This document shows positions 22,942 to 33,728 of a stretch of 64,000 nt of DNA, in pieces. Below the pieces are notes generated by a model. It was not told the origin of the DNA. It saw nothing but the letters and a program-made list of their open reading frames with translations, and did no database searches. Every line of letters begins with the position of its first letter. Position 1 is the stretch's first letter. A program made the position numbers and the translations under genes. The DNA comes from Rhynchosporium graminicola (taxonomy: Eukaryota > Ascomycota > Leotiomycetes > Helotiales > Ploettnerulaceae), in assembly GCA_900074885.1 (NCBI GenBank), contig FJUW01000004.1, positions 2,702,578 to 2,766,577 of the forward strand. Reading direction: 5' to 3'.

Positions 22942-24580
22942 GATCTGGGCTCCGTACTTCTCGATGCGGCAGAAGCAGTGTTGATTCTTCTGATGGTCTT
23001 ACTTCCAGGTTGTCTTGAATCGCACTCACTCTTTCGACTGCATCACAGCTCTTCACGAAAGAATATACCTTGATCGCAGTAACGGAAACCGCTTTTCCTC
23101 GACATCTTCTTGCGTTCCTGGGCAAACCTCATTCAGTCTCGAGCAGCTCTCCAAACTTTACAGAAATCTGAGTGTTTGCATCCACGGGAACGATCAGAGG
23201 GTAAATCCTCCTCTCTATCGACTTGATCTCTCATGTATTGACCCACATCTAACAGGATCCCATTTCATTCGGGACGATTCGGTCAATCCACTTCGCGATT
23301 CTCTACCTCGAGTCAAGCACAATCATTTTAGGAGCTGGAGAAGCGAGAAAAGCAACATGTCTTAACTCAATCCCCCCTCTCTTACCTCATCTCGCTCTCA
23401 CGTTCAGTGTCAAGAAAATTGTGAAATAATCCTGTGATCATAAATATTAAAATATCGATCTCCATCATCCGAGACACTGAAGATTCGCCTCTGGTGAAAC
23501 TCATCTTCACATTCTCAAGACGTGAGTGGTTCACGTCTAATTTCCAGCACTTTTCCGAAGCGCCTATGAAAGGAAGTCTCAAAAGCGAACAAACCCGCTT
23601 TAGTACCTTACATATAGTATGTTCTACTTCGCAGGCAAACGCAGTAGCAAAAGAATCGTTCGGTGATATCAGCTTACGGTTCCTACTTTGAACATTTCTA
23701 TGAAAAGGAAACCGCTAGGAGACGTGTCTTTCATAGTTCCCTTTTAAGGAAGACTGTTTCAAATGGAAATCATACTTCAGGGAAATAGTTCAAGGACTAG
23801 GAATGGTACTAAATAGCAGATATAGGACAAGGATTCAATAACTCCCCTACAACTACCCTAGAGTATACTAATCCTAGAGTATACTGTTACTAAATCAACC
23901 GAGTATCAACTCCTTTGAAGCACTGTAGTGAAGTTAATAAGCAGCTATCGATACCGAAGTTTAACGTACAACTATATCTATTTACTTTGAGCATTTAGGA
24001 TAAATAAGAACAAGAATCCCCTAACCTAAGAACCGTCGCCTAGTGATTCTCCATCTATACTTCCATTCAAATACCAAAATATCTAGTAATCATTACCTGA
24101 TAGTTGTTGTGCCATTCAGAACTACTCCTTGATTTCCACTTTTTGCTATTATTCAAGACAGTCCTCGAACGGGCAAAACTAGATAGAGAGATGGTAAAAA
24201 AGGCCACATTATGAACTAGACCACTTCGTCGTATCTACTCGTGATCCTCGCTATCCTATGTACTACGAGGCCAAACCTCACACCTGAAAACTGTAAACTT
24301 TTACTACCTATACCGAATAACACGAAGGGTAGATACTAACTTAAAAGAGCGCTGTAGATCCGACAGGAATCATCATCTAAAAATCTTACCTTTCAAACAA
24401 CGATCAGTATCTGAGCTGTGTGAGTAGTATGTAAGTAATTAGCTCGATAAATCTCGCTTCCCATCCACGCAGACGTTTCCAAGCTGTTTTTTTTTTGTTT
24501 TTCTTTTACCGAGGTCTTCTATCGATTGAAAAGAATCAAACATGTTAAAGACTATAAGTTCCTAGCTTTCTATCTAACTC

Positions 24581-24616
<36 letters not shown>

Positions 24617-25811
24617 GATATATATGATTTCGAGCTACAGTATTTTGAGCATAAGATCAATTTTTGTTTTCCCTTCCGGAGCAGGACGGACGTTGGATAG
24701 TGCTCACCGTATCCCAGCCGACTTTCTAGTTCCCTCTCTCTCTAGCGCCAAAACAAAGTCATCATCATCTTACGATATTAGAACTGACTGACAATCGTCG
24801 GTTCGACGAGATGACTCAGTTTCACAAAAATCAGGTTCGAGGAATTCCTCGAGAACGCGTACATATACTAGGGACGTTGATTGATCACATTTGCAGAACC
24901 GTAACCGTGACTATGATCAAGGGTTCGTTTCTGCCGGCTCGTCGAAACCTGCATGGATTCTCTGTGAAGAATTGTTAAGAATATTTTCTTGGCCACCTAG
25001 ATGGATGGATGGATAGGGTCTCCATTACATTGCATGTCATCCCTATCAAATCAAATCACCTCCCACCGCGCTACCACGATGAAATGAAACCACGAAATCA
25101 ATCAGGTATCTCTGCTACTCTTTCGCATCTCTTCCTCCTCCTTCCTTTGTAATACCTTCACTTCAGATCAGTAGTGATCCGAGATATCAAGCCTTGGTAG
25201 ACCGAAACGAATCAAGCAGTCCCTCTCTCTCTCCCCTCATCGCACCGCCTCGGAAGGAAGAATTAACTTACGCTGCCTCGTGCCCTGCCTGTCTGTGTGA
25301 ATAGTACTTTGGATAGTTGTTCTCTGGTTTGGGATCTGGATCTGGAGGTTGTGGCTACGGGTCTTGGATTGTGTGGTTACATTTGGATGGAGAGTATGCA
25401 GGATAGATCTCCCGGTTGGGAGAATACTTATACATGGGAGTGTGAGTGGATAATGGAGTGTGTTTAGATTCGGGTAGAGAGGTTGTGCTGAACGCACTTG
25501 GATAGTTAGAGAGAATACTTGGGGTTGGAATCGTGAATGCTGTGCTCGATTGTGATATGATATAACGCGCATGTCTATACTGCTGAAGTTCGTCATTTCT
25601 ACCTGATCACGATTGATATGCTTTTGGTACTTGTGTTTGTGCTTATGCTGTATTTGCTTCCTTCGTATCATTTCCGTAATGACATTCGGTCTCGAAGACA
25701 TGTAAAAATCTTTACAACTGTTTTGAGGGCAAATGGAAAACGGCTTTCAATGGCGTCATTTACTCATAGGTATCATATCATTACTCCTCTCTCCTTTCGA
25801 GAAAAGCCAGC
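22942..25811. other. Intergenic, nothing supported apart from simple repeats
   Basis: No coding pattern. 23,860-23,890 has a repeated CCTAGAGTATACT word, and a (CT)n microsatellite lies at 24,588-24,615. The right end is the 3' region of the minus-strand NAD(P)-binding gene. Confidence 0.5.
24588..24615. repeat. (CT)n microsatellite
   Basis: About fourteen uninterrupted CT units. Confidence 0.9.
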
Positions 25812-26731
25812 TCAAGCATTCGAAATCAACGGTAAAGCACCAACCCACTTTCCCTCCCCAATCTCACCCAACACCCACCTAGCCAACCTCCCTCTATCCA
25901 AGCACAATCCATCTCTCCCTTTCTTGTCTCCCACATAACACGCATTTACCTCCTCCCTTTCCCTTTTCCCATCCTCTGCATCTCCCTTGTTAGGGGCACT
26001 ACCCAGCTCTTTCCCACTCAGAAGCGGCACTCGAAAAACCGTCCACTTAATCTTCTCCCCTAGATCAACAGTCGCCTGGGCCATACCTCGTATCTCATCA
26101 TAGGCATCGCCGGGAAGAACGCGGATGTACAGATTGATGCTCACCCACCATTTGAGGGAACGGCCGTCTTCAGGAGCGGAGTAGGAGGGGGTGGAGAGGA
26201 CGAGGATGCGATCATATGAATGCGTGAGGAGGTGCGCATAGATGGTTTGCAAGGCTTTAGTAATCGCCTATTTATGGATATAAAAGTCAGCATGCCATCC
26301 TCTTCATTAAGATACAATCAAGAGGGATTACTTACCATGCCCCCCGTCTGCCCGAGCGTTGGACCAGCCATGCTCACGAACACCTTCGCTCCACATCCCG
26401 CGGCCTTCTTCAACCCCTCTTCATCTCCATATTCGCCTTGGATAACATGTATCTTCGCGTTCGCCGTTATGTCGGCGGGTAATTTAGACGGCGTGCGCAC
26501 GTAGAGCGTGAGCGTATGGCCGGCTTCTAGAGCTGCGCGTATGAATATCGTTCCGCAGATGCCAGTGCCGCCGAAGAGGAGGACTAGGAGGGGGGGGGGT
26601 CAGTGATGGGAGTTTGAATGGTTTTTGGGGATTGAATGTATTGCTAGAGTATCGAGAGTATCTTGGGGCTTTGGAATAGGTAGGACGGGAGGGGGACTGG
26701 GTTGCGTACTATGGTGCGTTGGGGAGAGCAT
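25812..26731 (-). CDS. NAD(P)-binding Rossmann (NmrA-like/SDR) protein, three exons
   Basis: Exons, minus strand: 26710-26731, 26336-26583 and 25812-26267, giving 241 residues. The tiny first exon MLSPTHH plus one base joins at a GTACGC...CTCCTAG intron (126 bp, containing a C10 run) to yield HHILLFGGTGICGTIFIRAA, the glycine-rich dinucleotide-binding loop. Without this exon the frame has a TGA just upstream. The second intron (68 bp, GTAAGT...AATAG) joins LGQTGGM to AITKALQTIYAHLL. Later blocks fit NAD(P)H-binding epimerase-like proteins: VFVSMAGP, RILVLSTPSYS and WTVFRVPLL. The substrate is unknown; the family includes small atypical reductases and redox-sensing regulators. It is divergent from the transporter at 27309, with 577 bp between the two starts. 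Confidence 0.85.
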
Positions 26732-27308
26732 AGTTGATGATATACCTAGTTACCTAGTGAGAGCTTTCGGCGAGGTTGGGAAAGGTCACACTGGATAATA
26801 GGAGGACAACAATAGTAATGAAAGAGAATGAAAGGATATCGCGTGCTGTCTAGCAGCGAAAGTTATGAAGCGTCTAAATCATAGTAAAAAGTATATCTTC
26901 ATCAACGGCCCCGTAAGTCAAGGGTCCACGCGTCATGGAAAGTCTACTCTGTGCATGCTGCGGCACTCGCGCTTACCGCTTACCGCTTATTACTGCCAGA
27001 TATGTCCTAGCCTCGATCCCTATCTTCTCTTATCGGGGGAGTGCCAAGGCGCGATGACATAAGATTATCCTCGCTTCCAATCCTCGATCTCTTGGCCGGC
27101 CGCGCGAAAATCTCCTGCACGCGAGCAGAAACTGCTGACAGGCTACAGAACTCACCCACCCTATCAGAACCTCCTCGAATATAAGACAGGTCTCACAGGA
27201 CCACTTTTTGACCCTTTTATATTGGTATCGATATCGATATCCAAACCTCAACTTCAACTCTTCCTCGTCTGTATACAATATCAACCACGAGAAACGAACG
27301 AAGTTATT
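26732..27308. promoter_or_regulatory. Shared divergent promoter region
   Basis: 577 bp between the ATG of the minus-strand NAD(P)-binding protein and the ATG of the plus-strand PQ-loop transporter. It must contain both promoters. A TATCGATATCGATATC alternation (27,225-27,240) sits ~70 bp before the transporter start. No specific site is claimed. Confidence 0.5.
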
Positions 27309-28519
27309 ATGTCGGCGGTCTGGTTATTAGGTCATGAGACCTTATCGGATACTTTATCAAGTTTATCTATTCAGGAGGCCTTATCTGGCATTTTTGGGAG
27401 TGTCAGTCTGGCGACATGGATCTTCTTGTTGGTATGTGATTCCATCTCATTCGGCAGGAAGGAATGAAGATATACTCCCTGAGTCAAATGGCACGGTGCT
27501 GATTATTGTATAGGTCCCTCAGTTGTATCTGAACTACAAGACTGGGAGTGCGGAGGGCATCTCACTGGCCTTTCTCGGTGTCTGGCTCATTGGTGATATC
27601 ACCAACTTATCGGGTACGTCTGCTCTAATATCCAAGTCTATATTAGGGTCTCTGTGAGATGGGTTCCTATGGAAACTGCTCCGAGGAACCCTTATCACCA
27701 TATTCCTCCTCCTCCCTTCAACGATTCACTTTCAGCTGGTCACGTGCATACTAATCTCAACGTCTCTTTACCACAGGTGCTCTATGGGCCGATCTTGTGC
27801 CCACGGTAATCGCGCTTGCCATCTACTTCTGTGTCGCCGACGTTGTCTTAATCGCACAATGTCTTTACTATAACCACGTCAACGCATCTCGCACTGCCCG
27901 GCATGCATCTGTTATATCCACTACCTCCGTCACAGAAGACGAACCACTACTCTCTCACCGCCGAAGTAGCGATACCATCGGTCTCCCTGGGTCTCATCGC
28001 CGCCGCTCTTCCGCTCTAAGCGCGGGAGGTAACTCCCTCGCTAAGATCGTAGAAGAAGAAGCAGCAGATGGCGGAGGAACATGGGTGAAAAACTCATTGA
28101 GCATCTTAGGTGTTATCGTCGTTGGAACCGCCGGCTGGGCTATTGCATGGCAAGCCGGAGTATGGGTTCCCCAACCCGAAGACGGCAAAGATGCCATCGG
28201 CCCGCAAGCCACAGCACTCGGAGCCAAAATTCTAGGCTACATCAGCGCGGTCTGTTATCTTGGCGCACGCATCCCCCAGATCGTCAAAAACCACCGCGAT
28301 AAATCCTGCTCCGGACTGGCTTTGCTGTTTTTCATGTTGAGTCTCATGGGCAATCTTACGTACGGAGCGGGAATCTTGGCACATTCGCAGGAGAAGGAGT
28401 ATCTGTGGACGAATTTGCCGTGGTTGATTGGGAGTCTGGGCACGATGGTTGAGGATGCCGTTATTTTTGTGCAGTTTAGAATGTATGCGACGAAGAGTAG
28501 TGGGGTGACGGTGGAGTAA
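27309..28519 (+). CDS. PQ-loop vacuolar cationic amino-acid transporter (Ypq1/PQLC2 type)
   Basis: Exons 27309-27431, 27514-27613 and 27777-28519; introns 82 and 163 bp, all GT-AG; 321 residues. Two PQ-loop repeats are present: VPQLYLNYKTGSAEGIS (P43/Q44) and RIPQIVKNHRDKSCSGLALL (P241/Q242), the hallmark of the seven-helix family that exports lysine, arginine and histidine from the vacuole or lysosome. Helices flank each repeat (e.g. VIALAIYFCVADVVLIAQ, SILGVIVVGTAGWAIAW). Between them is a ~90-residue hydrophilic loop with Ser/Arg-rich sequence and DEPLLSHRRS, an acidic di-leucine-like signal that would suit vacuolar sorting (inference). Intact. Confidence 0.92.
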
Positions 28520-29692
28520 GTGGGACTAGACATGGGAGAGAAGAGAGGAGCGGGAGACGCAAGTACAAGGCCGCAGGGGAACACATTCCTTGTGAGGACG
28601 TGGGGTCTGTGGAGTAATGGTGGGAATATTCTTAATGGTTACTAGACTGATAGAGCGACAAAGCTGCGATTGTGTTCCGGCGTTGGACTTCATCGATGCA
28701 TTTTCGCTTTCACAACCCGTGTTCTATTGTCTTTAGCTGCAATCTCTGCTTGTGAGACGTGTCACTGTTATTCCATCAAGTGATTTTTAAGCTTTCCAGC
28801 TCGCTATACTTCCATGCATACGCCTTCTCAGCCCGAACTTAATCCAGGAACGATCTTCGAGATTTCACGTACAAGGCGTCTACAGCTCATCTTTCACATC
28901 CAACCACCTTTTCCACGCCTCTCCTAGCTAGATCTTACATTCTAAAGCACCTACTTCCAAGTCGCTGATGCCTCCATCAATTGACTGATCACAGCAAACT
29001 AGTTATGAGTAGGTGTATCTGGTAGGTATGAATGATAATATCAACAAACGAAACTTGAGTCACATTTATCCTGCTCGCGATTCTCTGCGCGTTAGACCAA
29101 CGGTATAATTTATCGTGTAGACAGGCAGGAAGGCAGGCGCCTTTCCATGCGACATACTAAACATAGAAGCTGCCGCCTTATCACAGGCAGTGATGAGTAT
29201 CTTCAACCTCAGCTTCGGCTAAGGAGGGTGTGAACGAATGTGGTGGTGGCACCTTGAGCCATGTTTCTCTCGCTTGTTATGCTCTTTTATATACTAAAAC
29301 CCAGCCGTGGCATCTTGCCTCACGCCGAGCGGAACAAGAGCGCCTGGTAATTGCGCATAAGTTTTGATAGCCTGCTCATCGCCTACTTTTCTCTGGCTGC
29401 ATTTCTTCATTTATCATTTATCATTCGATGATTGAATTGTCATTCCTTCATTCCTTCCTTCCTTCCTTCATACATTCATTCACTTTACTTGCTCGTAAGC
29501 AGAGTGTTCTGACCGGTGTAACAGACAGTACAGGGACGAAAGGTGAGTAAGCAGGTACACTATCGACCCACAAACAGGCTCAAGGAATCTAGAAGCAGCC
29601 ACTTCTTCCCTTTCTCCTCCCTCGCCCGCTCCGTTCTCTTCGTAGTCCTCATTTCCGTCAGTGTTCCAGCAGCTCGTCGATACTGCAGAATC
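28520..29692. other. Intergenic, nothing supported
   Basis: 3' region of the transporter and upstream region of the amidase relic. A short (TTCC)n/(TTCA)n tract lies near 29,440-29,480. No gene seen. Confidence 0.5.
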
Positions 29693-31609
29693 ATGGCCGA
29701 CAACACCACTTCCAGTAGCATTCCGCATCAGAAAGCTCCATTTCGACTTACCTGGTCATCCATCTCAGACCTTGATGAGGCGCTTCGGCGAGGGCAATTT
29801 ACAGCTGAGGAATTAGTCCTTGTATATTTCTCGTCCCATGGTCTTTTCGAATGAGCTAACATTACCAGACCGCCGAATGCCAGAATCGAAGATGTCAATG
29901 CAAAGGTGCATGCTGTTAATTCGATGAATCCCGATGCAATCGAAATCGCCCGACGGAGCGATCAAAAGCGAGACGCAGGTGAACTCTGCGGTTCACTTCA
30001 AGGCATTCCCATCATGTTTAAGGATGTATTCCTTACGAGCGACAAGATGCCCAGTACAGGTGGTATGTGACACCCAGTGACTGCCGGCAAATGCTGATTC
30101 GTGTCTCACACAGCGGGATGCAGTGGACTTCTCAACGCCAAACTATCGTTCGAGGCAACCGTGGTACAAAAGCTGAGGAAACTGGGTGCTATCATCACTG
30201 GGGAGACGGTCCCTTCGCAGCGGGCAAACTACCGCTCCCCTGGAACGGCGCCGAACGGTTGGTCAGCAGTTGGTGGCCAATGCCGCGGAATCTTTTGCGA
30301 GGATCAAGATCCTGGCGGCTCCTCTGCAGGAAGTGCGGTGGCGGTCGCTCTTGGGCTCGTTGCAGCCGCTTTGGGTACAGAGTTAATATTGTACATATAA
30401 CATTATTGCTAGGCTGGCAATTGATCCATCAAGGAATTAGATATCCGGTAGTATTGCTTCTCCGGCGCGCAGTGCCGGCATCGTAGGCCTAAGCCAACCA
30501 GTGACTTGACATCTCGGCATGGTGTCTTCTGCGTATCGCATATACAAGAAAGTGTCGGTGTCAGGGTGAAGAGCGTAATAGACGCAGCAACCGTATTGAC
30601 GGCTATTGCAGGTATGCTCGCTTGCTAACCGACCATGGACTTGAACATCGCCCTGATGAGAGTACCGACTTTCGACTTGCGTGTAAAGACGATGCACTGA
30701 ACGGATGCGAGTCGCAGTAGGTCTACTAGTGGGTCACCATCACTCACTCTGTAATCATCTAGATGCCTCGCCATTGCATGAATCGCGACACGTTCGCCAT
30801 GGAAAAATTTGAGGAGGCCTTGCGCGTCCAGGAAAGCCTGGGAGCAATCATCGTTGACAACGTCACATTTTCGGAGTGGAACTCGTCAGTGTCGAAGCTA
30901 CCTATCTGGAAACCTGCTCTTCGAGTCGATGCTATAGACAGTAAGTACATCCTGGTTGATGTTTTTTTTTGGCTCTTCGCAATTTGCTGACAATTATGAC
31001 TTCCTCTAGACATGGCATTTCCTGGCAGGCTTCGCGACCTATCCGCGCGGCCTGCACACATTCTCCGATGTCATGAAGTATACGGCAGAGGCACCAGAAG
31101 AAGAAAATAACCAATGGGGCATGAGCATGACTGAATTGGAAGCTAATGAAAATGCTTTGCAAGCTTCAGGAAGAGATACAGCTCAGTACCGGGAGTCTAT
31201 CGAATACGTCTTCGGATGTCCGGTTAAGTGAAGGAGCTGCTAGATCGTGAGAACTGTGATATCATTGCCGCTCCTTGGTGGACAGGTACTACAGCACCTG
31301 TAGCAGGATGTCCTCAGGTCTCTGTACCACTTCCAGCTTACCCCGATGGCTGGGCTGTGGAACGACTAGCTAAGGGACTAACCACAACTGGGCCAAACAT
31401 CCCGTGAGTCCATACGATAAGTTCTCCAATTTGCTATAGATCCTAATAAGCTTTGTAGGACGGGAATCATCTTCGTTGGACGCAGATGGGACTATGCTAC
31501 AGTCATTGGCGCTGCACATTCATTCGAAAAGTCTACTCAGCATCGCAGATCCTACAAGCCCACTGTGGGCACTCAGATAGATCTCCCTCTAAATCATCCA
31601 AAAATCTGA
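29693..31609 (+). pseudogene. Amidase (amidase-signature family), multiply frameshifted relic
   Basis: From MADNTTSSSIPHQKAP to a stop at 31607, nearly the whole amidase-signature enzyme can be followed, but across several frames. Blocks in order: LQGIPIMFKDVFLTSDKMPS (catalytic Lys loop), ATVVQKLRKLGAIITGE, NGWSAVGGQ, DQDPGGSSAGSAVAVALG (cis-Ser), then after a garbled 64-base stretch GSIASPARSAGIVGL (nucleophile Ser), LTSRHGVFCVSHIQESVGV, a segment with FEEALRVQESLGAIIVDNVT, FATYPRGLHTFSDVMKY, CDIIAAPWW, GCPQVSVPL and GIIFVGRRWDYATVIGAAHS. Several canonical introns survive. Clear single-base lesions: an A missing after GIVGL (about 30,490), an A missing before MRVAVG (about 30,707), an extra C near 31,021, and a shift near 31,226. 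Such enzymes hydrolyse amides to acid plus ammonia. As it stands no functional product is possible unless these are assembly errors. Confidence 0.8.
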
Positions 31610-31829
31610 AGCCTGATAGTGGTCCATTTTTTTTTGAGAGGCACGATTCCCCATCAGATAGACCACGAGAAATTAGAAAGCGATGTTCATTTGGAAATCT
31701 GAAAACTATGGACCCAGCCACATGTGATTGTCTTTCAGAGCCACTGAGATCTTTCCGAGGTACCTCTCTCGTACGATAGATAACACAAAATGCAGCACAG
31801 GTGATCATTGAGAATTCCGCTGTCAGGTG

Positions 31830-32976
31830 GTGTGGCGTACTTTAACCTGAAGGCATTATATCGTCCATGCACCACCAGCCTTCCGTCTTACAAATCCCCG
31901 ACAACAGATCTCTAGAGCGAGAATGTCGATTCAAACCAGATCACACTACTTAAGCATCTCGCTATATGGGAGGATGTTAAGCCCTACCAGATCATTGGAC
32001 GTAGGCAGCCAGGACAGCCACGAGAAAACATCGAGCTCCAGTCCTATACGTCCACCATCTTGAATATGAAGAATATGAAGGCTAGTCCCACTTCTGAACA
32101 ATGAGATCTTCCAGGTTATTAGTCGTTAGTTACTTCACGACTTAAGTAATGAAGCTGAAAGCAAGAGCTACGTGCAAACTATGGAGGCTCATGACAAAGA
32201 CTTGCTGGACGCGAAGGGGATGCCCGGACGTGCGATACCAAGTAATTACAATCACCAGACCCATAAGAGGCGAAAAGCTCTGAACTGCCATGAACGTCCT
32301 GCTGATAAATGTGAGGCAGACTCGTAGAACGCGAGACGGGCAGCTCAACTCCACAAGTTCGACCGGTGAGCAATACGGTGCACATAGGTAGGCGATCATT
32401 TCTAGGAAATACGGACTGCCACTCATTCCTTGACATACATTACTCCCGAATGAGCTGTCGACCGCATACTCTTCAGCTTTCCAGATCAAAGCTCGTGAGA
32501 TTCTTGAAAAAGGATTTTGTCGACTCAGGTCTGTGTCCTGTATATCCCATCGATGATATTTGAGCTGAATCTGTTGAGTCATTCAGCTTATGGCGGCCAC
32601 TTTTTGATCCTGTTCGTGGTTACCCTCTGGCCGTTTGCGACTCTCGGACCGTTTCAGACGATGATTTGGTCGAAAGCGACTCTATCTATCCCAATTTCGA
32701 GGGCGAAGATTAAATGGTGAAAGCTAACATCGCACGCACACTTATGGTAATACATGAAAGACCAAGGTCAGGACGATTTGCTGACCAAAAAAACATTATG
32801 ATTCGAGTAGCGGATGCCGTGAGGATTCCTTACCGTTATTTACTCTATTTCCTCGTAAATCGAGACAACTAACTTTCGTAGGCGTTCCACATTCGGGATT
32901 TGAGCTCCCAGGCGATGAGGCGGTCAATGGATGTAGGCACAGTTTTGAGATGAGGGTAGCAGCCTATTTTTATTGA
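31830..32976 (+). pseudogene. CmcJ/NvfI-like (GA4-desaturase family) oxidoreductase relic
   Basis: No long frame, but pieces in family order on the plus strand: WEDVKPYQIIGRRQPGQPRE with ENIELQSYT (about 31,965-32,050), then SLWRPLFDPVRGYPLAVCDS with RTVSDDDL (about 32,585-32,665), YPNFEGED and MVKANIA (about 32,685-32,735), and GVPHSGFELPGDEAVNG near 32,880-32,930, ending EMRVAAYFY before TGA at 32,974. The 'WRPL..PV...PLA.CD.RTV' motif followed by 'HS.FE.P' is characteristic of the fungal CmcJ-like family (named after the cephamycin 7-alpha-methoxylase subunit), several members of which are tailoring oxygenases. Many stops and shifts separate the pieces. It lies directly downstream of the amidase relic on the same strand. 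Confidence 0.6.
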
Positions 32977-33728
32977 AGCTCGTTCATGAGCGAGTTTGCT
33001 TGATCATACTGAATTGGAACTAATATCACAGTAACATGATTTATTCGCCTAAATACGGAAGTACAACATTCACTTGTCGTAATCCAGAATTATCATTGAA
33101 GTGCATTTGCAACTTGAGCAACCCTGCCACTCACTCCTCTCGCCACCCGACCTCACATACATCTTTATAATACAGAACGAGTTGCCGGCCAGATTGCACC
33201 TTCATGCTCCATGAGTGGAGCTTGTCTCGAGGAGATCAGGAGGAGGGGCAGCGTGTCTAACTCAGCGAGGTCTTCAGGGGATCGTAATTATATCTTGGTG
33301 TATGCAAGTCATAGCAGAAATATGCTCTAACTTCAGTCTCCGGACCTGTGAAACTCCTAGCATGATCGACTTTTGCCTAATATAAATCAGTAAAGGAAGG
33401 TCACTGAGTGTATCGATATTCAGGTCGCGTTTTTGATGAGGCTGGCCCATCTCGTGCCAAACAACGGCAGCTCCCCACATGCCTCCTGCAGCTATCCTCA
33501 ACTTCAAAGGACGTGGAGTGAAGGTGATCCATGCTGCACCGTGTGAAAATCTCTCCCCATACATCTATTGTGCCACGCATTTCGATTGTAAATGCATGCG
33601 ACTCAAAACGCGGGCGGAGTTCGTTGGCACAGCTATAAACTTTCCCGTGAAGCTTCAACGGCCTTCTCTCATGCATAATCGAAAACACCGATGAGAGGAG
33701 ACATCATTTCTAAGAGAAGCCCAAAGCC

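Noticed and set aside
24588..24615. CRISPR-like or regulatory array
   Set aside because: It is a plain CT dinucleotide run; no spaced repeats occur anywhere in the window.
32142..32582. 146-codon minus-strand frame
   Set aside because: It lies antisense to the CmcJ-like relic and has no motif of its own.
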